DNA from: Sedimenticola sp. | GTDB taxonomy: Bacteria > Pseudomonadota > Gammaproteobacteria > Chromatiales > Chromatiaceae | Length of the DNA stretch: 8,687 nucleotides | Direction of reading: 5' to 3' | NCBI GenBank assembly: GCA_027041035.1 | Contig: JALULB010000259.1 | Location: 1 to 8,687, forward strand | Shown here: in pieces, positions 1-5,487 of the stretch | How positions within the stretch are numbered: the stretch's first letter is position 1 | Layout: each line of letters opens with the position of its first letter | Program-made: the position numbers and the translations under genes | Notes under the pieces: generated by a model | Database searches by the model: none | What the model was told of the DNA's origin: nothing | What the model saw: the letters and a program-made list of their open reading frames with translations, nothing else

Positions 1-264
1 GGCCAGCACATACTCGGCATTGTCCCAGAGCAGGTTGGTAGCGATGCCGGAGGTCTTCTTCACGGCCTGGGGCACGAGAAAAGCCCTGGCCTGTTTCTTT
101 CGGCCCTCGCCGCCGCAGGTATCCTCGATCTGCACCAGGCACCCGTCGGTGTCGATTTCGATGACGAAGGGTATCTCCTTCCACTCGAAGCCAAAAGGGG
201 GCAGCGCATCCTCCGGGTCGGCCTGTTTGCGCTGGTAGTAGTCGTAGAGTGCTTGCAGGATCAT
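1..264 (-). CDS. cas8c: Cas8c (Csd1), type I-C Cascade large subunit, N-terminal 88 residues
   Basis: This is the amino end of the large subunit of the type I-C Cascade complex, which helps recognise the PAM and hold target DNA. Only 88 codons are present; the gene runs off the left edge without a stop. Visible features are the opening MILQALYDYYQRK, the PPFGF segment near residue 22, VPQAVKKTSGIA near residues 65-76 and NLLWDN near 77-82, a pattern I recognise as typical of Cas8c/Csd1. The ATG at 262-264 overlaps the cas5c stop as ATGA and has a strong ribosome binding site, GAGGAGGT, six bases upstream. That site lies inside the last codons of cas5c. In I-C systems an internal start in this gene usually also yields the small subunit Cas11, but that part is outside the window. 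Family assignment is firm from sequence and gene order. Confidence 0.93.
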   Translation of the reverse strand, partial: MILQALYDYYQRKQADPEDALPPFGFEWKEIPFVIEIDTDGCLVQIEDTCGGEGRKKQARAFLVPQAVKKTSGIATNLLWDNAEYVLA

Positions 265-917
265 CCGCGCACCTCCTCGCTGTCCCAGTCGGGCACCTCG
301 ATGACGCCGTTCTCCATTCGTGCCTGGAAGAAGCACGGCGTGGGTGAGGCGGGTTCGCTATAGTCCAGGTCGTAGAGCATCCAGCCCAGATCGCGGCTCT
401 CGGTGATGGGTGCGGGTTCAGGTGTGTCGGTTTCGACCAGGCGGAAGTCGGCGCTGAATTCGCGGCAGCCCAGATAGGGCTGGTTGAAGCACTGGCCCTT
501 GCGGGCGCGGCGCTGGAACATCTCGGCGTATTTCTCCGGCCCTTCGCCCTTGTCGAGCAGTTCGAAGTGAGCATGCAGCCTGTAGCGGACATCGCGCAGG
601 AACAGCCCGGCACGTTGTTGGCGGTCGTCTTCGATGTACACGCCCAGATGGCCCTTACCGTTCTTTATGGCCGTCTTTACATTCCGTTCGGAAACGACAC
701 CGCCCAGTTCGTTACGCCGCAGGTTGATCCCACGGATGGGCGCCAGTACCTCGATGCGGGTCACCCGCCAGCGGATGGCCGGTTTCCAGAGAATGGCGTC
801 GAAGATGGCGCGTGCCGCCGAAGGGGTGATGACATCGTAGGAGACGCGCTCCACCTTCATCTCCGGGCGGGTGAAGCAGGCGAAGTCGCCGCGAACATCG
901 AGACAGTAGGTTTTCAT
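261..917 (-). CDS. cas5c: Cas5c (Cas5d), type I-C crRNA-processing Cascade subunit
   Basis: Cas5 of type I-C binds the 5' handle of the crRNA in Cascade and, unlike most Cas5 proteins, also cuts pre-crRNA because I-C loci lack Cas6. The protein is 218 residues. Recognisable blocks are LDVRGDFACFTRPEMKVERVSY near the start, ILWKPAIRW at 42-50, the central RNLRR/NELGG stretch at 66-73, YRLHAHFEL at 112-120 and FQRRARKGQCFNQPYLGCREF at 134-154, the last being very characteristic. By remembered alignment with the Bacillus halodurans enzyme (Tyr46, Lys116, His117), the matching positions here are Leu43, Lys129 and Tyr130, so only the lysine is kept. The ATG at 915-917 overlaps the vapC stop (ATGA). 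An AAGGAG ribosome site 11 bases upstream is inside vapC. The stop overlaps the cas8c start. The longer open frame upstream of this ATG is antitoxin/toxin DNA read in another frame. Confidence 0.95.
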   Translation of the reverse strand: MKTYCLDVRGDFACFTRPEMKVERVSYDVITPSAARAIFDAILWKPAIRWRVTRIEVLAPIRGINLRRNELGGVVSERNVKTAIKNGKGHLGVYIEDDRQQRAGLFLRDVRYRLHAHFELLDKGEGPEKYAEMFQRRARKGQCFNQPYLGCREFSADFRLVETDTPEPAPITESRDLGWMLYDLDYSEPASPTPCFFQARMENGVIEVPDWDSEEVRG

Positions 918-1357
918 GTGGATAACAACTCCTTGTCGCCGGAGGCGCGGGCGCGCAGGTAGCCCTGCCCGGCGTAGTCGAGAATTTTCCGGTCGTCGGT
1001 GATCAGGGTAAGGTTGTGATGGCGGGCGGTGGCAACGATCAGCCGATCGGCGGGGTCGGGGTGGAAACCGCCAGGCAAGGCGTTGGCCTCCAGCGCCACG
1101 CTGACGTTCAGGTCGACAAGACGGAATCGGGTGCGCTCGAAAAAGGTACTGACCCACGCAGGGGCGGCGCAGCCCAACTGGATGCGATTTTTTGCCGCGA
1201 GCATACCCAGCTCCCAGACCGACATGACGGACAGATGCAGACGTTGCTGTTCGTCGAGCACGGTCAGCCGGCCCGCGAGCGGTGATGGCAGGCGTCTCTC
1301 GTCTCCCAGGGCGTACCACAACCAGACATGGGTATCGACCAGGTAGTCGCCGCTCAC
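914..1357 (-). CDS. vapC: VapC-family PIN-domain toxin embedded in the cas operon
   Basis: This is a 147-residue PIN-domain ribonuclease, the toxin half of a type II toxin-antitoxin pair; VapC toxins cut structured RNA, often tRNA, with a magnesium-dependent acidic site. The acidic residues are all present: Asp8 in LVDTHVWLW, Glu49 in SVWELG, Asp101/Asp104 in DPADRLIVATA and Asp121/Asp122 in ITDDRKIL, so it should be active. The layout LVDTHVWLW...PADRLIVATA fits the PIN group usually paired with Phd-type antitoxins. The start is GTG at 1355-1357, overlapping the antitoxin stop as GTGA, with AGGACAAAGG just upstream. Its own stop overlaps the cas5c ATG, so this toxin gene is translationally linked on both sides. 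It has no Cas domain and no known role in interference. The alternative, an unrelated PIN nuclease, is unlikely given the paired antitoxin. Confidence 0.93.
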   Translation of the reverse strand: MSGDYLVDTHVWLWYALGDERRLPSPLAGRLTVLDEQQRLHLSVMSVWELGMLAAKNRIQLGCAAPAWVSTFFERTRFRLVDLNVSVALEANALPGGFHPDPADRLIVATARHHNLTLITDDRKILDYAGQGYLRARASGDKELLST

Positions 1358-1656
1358 TTCCCTTTGTCCTCCGGCCTCGGTTCCGCCACGCCAAGCCCTT
1401 CGTAAAAGTGTGCTTCCTCGCCCAGGCCTGCTTCCCAGTCTTCGTTTTCGATCGGCGCCATGATATCGCCAGTGATCTTGATGGTGCCCGCCATGCAGCC
1501 GAAATAGCTCGGTTGCGCTTCTTTTTCTGGCTCCACCGGCACCAGCTTGGCCACTGGTTTTCCACGTTTGGTGACGACGATGGTCTCGTGGGTTTTCGCC
1601 ACTTCGTCCATCAGTTTCAGGCACTTGGCCTTGAATTCGGTTGCATTGATTTCCAC
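1354..1656 (-). CDS. Phd/YefM-type antitoxin with extended C-terminal tail
   Basis: This is a 100-residue antitoxin that should bind and neutralise the adjacent PIN toxin and repress the shared promoter. The N-terminal Phd/YefM DNA-binding fold is clear: MEINATEFKAKCLKLMDEV (residues 1-19), then ETIVVTKRGKPVAKLVPVE (24-42). The toxin-binding part carries GTIKITGDIMAPIENEDWEA (57-76). Family members I know usually end soon after the DWEA region, whereas this one continues about 24 residues (GLGEEAHFYEGL... to PEDKGK). The chosen start is GTG at 1654-1656, preceded by GGAGAGGG; there is no in-frame ATG near the conserved start. Its stop overlaps the toxin start. The gene begins 50 bases after the end of cas3 and follows a repeat-bearing promoter, so it probably controls its own transcription and perhaps that of the cas genes downstream. 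Confidence 0.9.
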   Translation of the reverse strand: MEINATEFKAKCLKLMDEVAKTHETIVVTKRGKPVAKLVPVEPEKEAQPSYFGCMAGTIKITGDIMAPIENEDWEAGLGEEAHFYEGLGVAEPRPEDKGK

Positions 1657-1669
1657 GGCCCTCTCCAAC

Positions 1670-1717
1670 TGGTCAGTTTTACATGACCATTCTAGTCCAA
1701 CCACTTTCAGATGACCA
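1670..1717 (-). promoter_or_regulatory. Promoter and TGGTCA operator of the toxin-antitoxin/Cascade unit
   Basis: On the minus strand a -10-like TAGAAT (1689-1694, five of six matches) sits 17 bases from a -35-like TGGTCA (1712-1717, four of six). The hexamer TGGTCA occurs three times: at the -35 position, at 1684-1689 just after the -10, and inverted (TGACCA) at 1670-1675. The last two form a perfect six-base inverted repeat around an eight-base centre. On the plus strand the copies begin at 1670, 1684 and 1712, i.e. 14 and 28 bases apart. The -35 copy is inside the final codons of cas3 (Leu-Val-Ile). Phd/YefM antitoxins typically bind short palindromes over their own promoter, so I infer an autoregulatory operator. 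Promoter activity and binding are not shown by sequence alone. Confidence 0.6.
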
Positions 1718-3962
1718 GATCCGCCGCCGCTGGCGCATCTGTCTCCATCGCCAGACCAAGGACCGGATCGTAGAGGGTTGTCCCCTTGACCTGCGCCCGG
1801 ATGCCGGGCGATATTTCCTCGATCTGGCAGTCGTTCTGTAGCTGCGTGAAGTGATACTCCGAAACATTGACACTGTAACGTTGCAGCTTGCGCATCAGCC
1901 AACGGCTGGGACCATCCTGACGCAGCTTATTGAGAAGGATCTCGATCTGGTCGTCATCCTCGCTGGAGTGATAGCGCACCAGGACGCTTTCGCCGGTTTC
2001 GTCGATGAGCCTGAAGCGTTTGGCGGCGGTTCGAAACTGCACGGCCAGCTCTTTGTCCGGTGTCAATAGTTTCACGATTCCCCGCTTGTCGAGATCGGTA
2101 TCGTCATAGAGCAGTCGAAAATACTGGCTGAATCGATCCCGTGAAAGGGGCGGCCCGATGCAGCCTGTCAGCACCGAAACGGTCTTGGCCGCGGCGCGAC
2201 GCATGATACCCGGCGGCGCCGGTTCAGGTGGAATGAATACCACGACTTCGCCCCGTTCAAGCCGGCCTTCCCGGTTACAGCGCCCGGCCGCCTGAGCAAT
2301 GGAATCCAGTCCCGCCAGAGCACGATAGACCACGGGAAAATCGAGATCGACACCGGCCTCCACCAGTTGGGTGCTGACCACCCTCACGGATTCCCCTCGG
2401 CTCAACCTGGCCTTGATGCCAGCAATCACGTCGGAGCGATGTTGGCCGCACATCAGGGCGGAGAGGTGAATTGCGCCCTTGGGCAGCAGGGCGTGTAGTT
2501 CCCGAGCCTGTCGGCGTGTATTGACAATGGCCAGAACCGACTCGTGCCGCATGATTTCCCCAGCAATTTCTTCCCAGGATTGGCCGAGAAGCAAGGATTC
2601 CGGCAAGCACACGCGCACCCGCTCCAGCGCGGCGTAGAGCACATCAGGGTCACCGATGATCTCTTCGACATTCTCCATGCCACGCAACCGGGTTTTGCCA
2701 AAGCTGTCCTTGCGGCTTTCCAGCACGGGCTGGGTGGCTGTGGAGAGCACGACAGTCACGCCATAGTGCGCTACCAGCAGATTCAAGGCGTCCAGAATCG
2801 GTTGCAGAAATTCCGGCGGCAGCAGTTGTGCCTCGTCGAGTATCACGACGCTGTCCACGAGATTGTGCAGTTTGCGGCAACGGCTGGTGCGCGCCGCAAA
2901 CAGCGATTCGAAAAACTGCACACCGGTGGTGACGATGATTGGGGCGTCCCAGTTCTCGGTGGCCAAGCGGGATCGGGCTGTTTCACGATCCGGATCCAGG
3001 CTACTGTGATGCTCGATGATCGCCTCGCCGAAAATGTCGCGGAAGATGTCGGCGGTCTGTTCGATAATGCTGGTGTAGGGAATTACGTGAACAATGCGCC
3101 GCTTGCCATGAGTAATGGCATGCGCCAGTGCAAAGGCCATTCCCGAAAGCGTCTTGCCACCACCAGTGGGCACAGTCAGGGAAAAGAAGCCGGGCCGATG
3201 ACTTGCCTTGGCGCGACATTGTTGCAGGATGTCGCTTCGCAGTCGGTTGACCGGCGTATCGGCAACCGATCTTACCAGCGACTCCATGCGGCGATCGAAT
3301 TGCTCGCACAGGATGGCCAGCGATGGGTAATCGCCGCGTTGTCGAGCCTTGTCTCCATCCATGAAGGTCTCGGTATCGAGAAAATCAGCATCCACCAGGC
3401 AGGAAAAGAGCATTCTTACCCACAGCGCGAAGCCCTGTTTTCCACCCGGCACGTCAAAGAGCGGGCATTCGGCCCGCAGCAACCGATCGGGGATATCGGC
3501 GTCCAGCGCCCGATCCAGCAATCCGGTGTTCCGCAAGCGTTCCTTTAAGACGCCACCGGTACCACCTTCGAGCTTCTCCCAGTCTGGCAAGCCCGCGTGG
3601 TGTCCAGCAATCAGATAGGCAAGCACCCTGCCAGGCGGACCCCACTGATTCACCGCATGAATAGCGCCCGCCGTGGAATGATCCACCCGACCGGGGATCG
3701 CTTCGTCCTCTACGTGCGCCTGCTTGCGCTCGAAACCACTGGCATCACGGATATAAGACTGGAATTCGGCGCTGAATTTGCCGAGATCGTGCCACTGTCC
3801 CGCGACACCCGCCCAAGCCTCGGCGCCAAACCACATGGCAGCGTCAGCCGCAAGTTTCGAGACGCCAAGTAGATGGTCGGTCAGCACATGAAGCCGCCAC
3901 TCTCCGCCGGCATCTTGCCGAGTATGCGCTACAAAGGACTTTTCCCTTGGATCATCCATCAT
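1707..3962 (-). CDS. cas3: Cas3, type I-C HD nuclease-helicase
   Basis: This 751-residue enzyme is recruited by target-bound Cascade and unwinds and degrades the foreign DNA. An N-terminal HD nuclease carries His30, His58-Asp59 (QWHDLGKF), His95 (VDHSTAG), His121-His122 (GHHAG) and Asp191/Asp193 (LVDADF). The superfamily 2 helicase follows: Walker A VPTGGGKT (264-271), IPYTSIIEQ (294-302), EHHSSLD (317-323), VTTGVQFFE (344-352), DEAQ (376-379), STAT (407-410), VSTQLVEAGVDLDFP (529-543) and QAAGRCNREGR (557-567). The single-chain HD-helicase order and length are usual for I-C. The start is set at ATG 3960-3962 because AGGGA lies seven bases upstream; the adjacent ATG at 3957-3959 is equally possible. 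The frame is open 34 codons further, but that stretch is not Cas3-like. All motifs look intact. The last codons overlap the promoter of the antitoxin gene. Confidence 0.96.
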   Translation of the reverse strand: MMDDPREKSFVAHTRQDAGGEWRLHVLTDHLLGVSKLAADAAMWFGAEAWAGVAGQWHDLGKFSAEFQSYIRDASGFERKQAHVEDEAIPGRVDHSTAGAIHAVNQWGPPGRVLAYLIAGHHAGLPDWEKLEGGTGGVLKERLRNTGLLDRALDADIPDRLLRAECPLFDVPGGKQGFALWVRMLFSCLVDADFLDTETFMDGDKARQRGDYPSLAILCEQFDRRMESLVRSVADTPVNRLRSDILQQCRAKASHRPGFFSLTVPTGGGKTLSGMAFALAHAITHGKRRIVHVIPYTSIIEQTADIFRDIFGEAIIEHHSSLDPDRETARSRLATENWDAPIIVTTGVQFFESLFAARTSRCRKLHNLVDSVVILDEAQLLPPEFLQPILDALNLLVAHYGVTVVLSTATQPVLESRKDSFGKTRLRGMENVEEIIGDPDVLYAALERVRVCLPESLLLGQSWEEIAGEIMRHESVLAIVNTRRQARELHALLPKGAIHLSALMCGQHRSDVIAGIKARLSRGESVRVVSTQLVEAGVDLDFPVVYRALAGLDSIAQAAGRCNREGRLERGEVVVFIPPEPAPPGIMRRAAAKTVSVLTGCIGPPLSRDRFSQYFRLLYDDTDLDKRGIVKLLTPDKELAVQFRTAAKRFRLIDETGESVLVRYHSSEDDDQIEILLNKLRQDGPSRWLMRKLQRYSVNVSEYHFTQLQNDCQIEEISPGIRAQVKGTTLYDPVLGLAMETDAPAAADLVI

Positions 3963-4383
3963 CTTGATTCCCTGAAAATTGGCTTTACGACAACGCCAAC
4001 TGGAGATCAGACTATCAAGAAATGTGGAGAAAAAGAATAGTCGGAATTTTCCCAACTGGAGCAAGCGCGCTTAACCCGATCGATCCGGCAAGATCAAGCC
4101 ACGCATCAAGGTGGATCGAGTCCGTAAATGTCATGAATTCACGCAATAATCACGCGGCATATTGATTCTAGAAGGCATTTTCGGAAGGCGCCACGTATCG
4201 GCGATCACGGCCAACTGAAGAAGATTTCTCGTGGAATCGATTGGCAAGCGAGGGTACTTGCAATGCGTGAATTTTCCAGGCCGGTTAAGATCAGCAAGGG
4301 GCGAGTCGACAGGGTTTGCATTGTCGATCCTGACAGGAGTGCTGTTCACCGACGATCGAAAAGCCGGTGCTCCGTGGAACGCA
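3963..4383. other. Gene-free leader of cas3 and boundary of the CRISPR-Cas locus
   Basis: No convincing gene is visible on either strand. The region is clearly more AT-rich than the flanking genes between about 3963 and 4200. It holds the cas3 ribosome site and several short repeats: CCAACTGGAG twice (3996-4005 and 4052-4061), GAATTTTCC twice (4044-4052 and 4269-4277), and a ten-base inverted pair, AATTCACGCA at 4136-4145 with TGCGTGAATT at 4264-4273. I found no confident -35/-10 pair for cas3 and no hairpin followed by a T-run to end the acetyltransferase transcript arriving from the right. No CRISPR repeat or integrase gene is seen. Confidence 0.6.
3996..4061 (-). repeat. Direct repeat CTCCAGTTGG upstream of cas3
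   Basis: The ten-base word CTCCAGTTGG (minus strand) occurs at 3996-4005 and 4052-4061, starting 56 bases apart, both within 100 bases upstream of the cas3 start. The eight-base core CCAGTTGG also lies in the leader of the antitoxin gene (1665-1672) and once inside vapC (1174-1181). The two copies before cas3 could be binding sites for a regulator, but the sequence gives no direct proof and the coding copy shows that chance matches occur. Confidence 0.4.
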
Positions 4384-4932
4384 TCAACCTTCCTGGCGAT
4401 CCATGACCGTTATGACTCTGGCTGGCACACCCACCGCCGTGCCGCCAATGGGTACGTCGCGTATTACAACCGCGTTCGCGCCGATGCGCGCGTGTGCGCC
4501 GATGGAGACCGGACCCAGTATGCGCGCGCCCGCGCCAATATCCACATGGCCGCCGATGCTTGGAACGCCCTTTCCATCCGAACCCACCGTGACTTGCTGG
4601 AACAATAGGCAGTTGGGACCAATATCCGCATCGGGATGAATAACGATGCCGTTCGGGTGGGGGATCATCAATCCACCACCAATCTTGGCATTCAAGGGGA
4701 TATCGGCCCCGGTCACGACCGACCAGAAACGATGTAACAGTACCAGATAGTAGCCGGCCAGCTTTCTCGGCAATGCTGGCCATTCGCGTATCGCCTGGTA
4801 GCGGCGAATCGTGCGTAACAGTTGCCGGCCGGGATCCCAGTATCCACGGATTTGTTCACGGCGCCAGTCTGGCTCCGTCGACGAGATAGCTTGCTTCATT
4901 CGGGTTTCCAGGCGATCAAGCGTCGTGAGCAT
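4384..4932 (-). CDS. Hexapeptide-repeat acetyltransferase, serine O-acetyltransferase type
   Basis: This is a 182-residue enzyme of the serine acetyltransferase-like family, which moves an acetyl group from acetyl-CoA to a small acceptor. An N-terminal helical part (about 1-75) precedes a left-handed beta helix from IPLNAKIGGG (78-87) through IVIHPDADIGPN (96-107), HVDIGAGARILG (129-140) and VSIGAHARIGAN (142-153), ending GVPARVI. The catalytic-type histidine is His92 in MIPHPNG. In true CysE the matching motif is DHATG and a second histidine follows in DRHPK; here the first Asp is Pro and the second motif reads KGVPSIGG with no histidine. Many relatives of this shape sit in polysaccharide clusters, so the acceptor may not be serine. 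The ATG at 4930-4932 has a weak ribosome site; Met12, with GGAA upstream, is an alternative. It is the last gene of the operon with DUF1415 and MOSC, 15 bases after DUF1415. Confidence 0.85.
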   Translation of the reverse strand: MLTTLDRLETRMKQAISSTEPDWRREQIRGYWDPGRQLLRTIRRYQAIREWPALPRKLAGYYLVLLHRFWSVVTGADIPLNAKIGGGLMIPHPNGIVIHPDADIGPNCLLFQQVTVGSDGKGVPSIGGHVDIGAGARILGPVSIGAHARIGANAVVIRDVPIGGTAVGVPARVITVMDRQEG

Positions 4933-4947
4933 CCCCGTTGTGCTGTC

Positions 4948-5487
4948 TCAACACGATTCTTTCAACAGGCGCTGAATAGCGTCCTCGCCCATGTCACGCA
5001 GCAACTGGCAATTCCGTCCGGGGATCTTCTCCGGATCGGGGTAAGCGGCGGTGGCGCGCTCTACCGATGCGTTGCGCAGCAGGTGCAGCATCGGCCATGG
5101 CGAGCGGTTGGTGTAGTTGGCGGGGTCGTTGGCTTCGACGCCGTCGAAACGGTAGTCGGGGTGGAAGCTGGCGAGTTGCACTTCGCCGTTCAGTCCGGCC
5201 TCTCCCAGCGCCCATTCGCATTGCGCGAGAAGGTCGAGATAGACATCGAATTCCGCCACGGCGTCCGGCATGACGAATAGCAGGGTTTCCGGCTCGTCGG
5301 CCTGCATGAAGTCGTCAAGGCAGCGCAGGAAGTCCTGGTAGGCGTCTTCGCTGTCGGTCGCTTCGCTGACCCGCCAGCCCAGTTGCCCGGCAGCGACGAC
5401 ACGCTTCGCGAACGGACACAGGTTCAGGCCGATGACGAAGCGCTGGACCCAGTCGGCGCCGCGCGCGATGACGGCGTCCTTATTCAA
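4948..5487 (-). CDS. DUF1415 family protein
   Basis: This 179-residue cytoplasmic protein belongs to DUF1415, a proteobacterial family without a known function. The family signatures are visible: LNLCPFAKRV with Cys24-Pro-Phe (21-30), LLFVMPDA (69-76), SFHPDYRFDGV (107-117), and NYTNRSPWPMLHLLR (124-138), followed by GRNCQLLRDMG (157-167). The invariant-looking Cys, His and Asn-Arg-Ser-Pro residues suggest a catalytic or ligand site, but that is inference. The start must be TTG at 5485-5487: a stop lies nine bases upstream in frame, and no ATG or GTG occurs before the conserved LCPF motif. This TTG lies inside the end of the MOSC gene with an eight-base overlap, so translation is probably coupled. 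No signal peptide or membrane segment is seen. Confidence 0.92.
   Translation of the reverse strand: MNKDAVIARGADWVQRFVIGLNLCPFAKRVVAAGQLGWRVSEATDSEDAYQDFLRCLDDFMQADEPETLLFVMPDAVAEFDVYLDLLAQCEWALGEAGLNGEVQLASFHPDYRFDGVEANDPANYTNRSPWPMLHLLRNASVERATAAYPDPEKIPGRNCQLLRDMGEDAIQRLLKESC

Noticed and set aside
261..1565. A single 434-codon open frame on the minus strand covering cas5c and most of the toxin-antitoxin region
   Set aside because: Only the last 218 codons are Cas5c-like; the rest is the antitoxin and toxin genes read in the wrong frame. The cas5c ATG overlaps the vapC stop and has its own ribosome site.
2544..3548. A 334-codon open frame on the plus strand opposite cas3
   Set aside because: It mirrors strongly conserved helicase motifs on the other strand and shows no domain I recognise; it is a shadow caused by GC-rich codon use.
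3963..4064. A 34-residue N-terminal extension of Cas3
   Set aside because: The extra residues do not resemble Cas3, the stretch is AT-rich leader, and AGGGA seven bases before ATG 3960-3962 marks the normal start.
4110..4121. GGTGGATCGAG, resembling the 3' end of a type I-C CRISPR repeat (GTGGATTGAAAC)
   Set aside because: Only the short end matches; the palindromic half of a repeat is absent upstream and there is no second copy, so it is neither an array nor a clear degenerate repeat.
4136..4273. A ten-base inverted pair (AATTCACGCA and TGCGTGAATT) as ends of a miniature mobile element
   Set aside because: The match does not extend beyond ten bases, no target duplication is seen, and a pair this short can occur by chance in such a region.
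4329..4339. TCCTGACAGGA palindrome after the acetyltransferase gene as a terminator
   Set aside because: The stem has five base pairs with a one-base centre, too tight to fold in RNA, and no T-run follows.
4131..4349. A 72-codon minus-strand open frame between the acetyltransferase and cas3
   Set aside because: It starts with GTG without a ribosome site and resembles no family I know.
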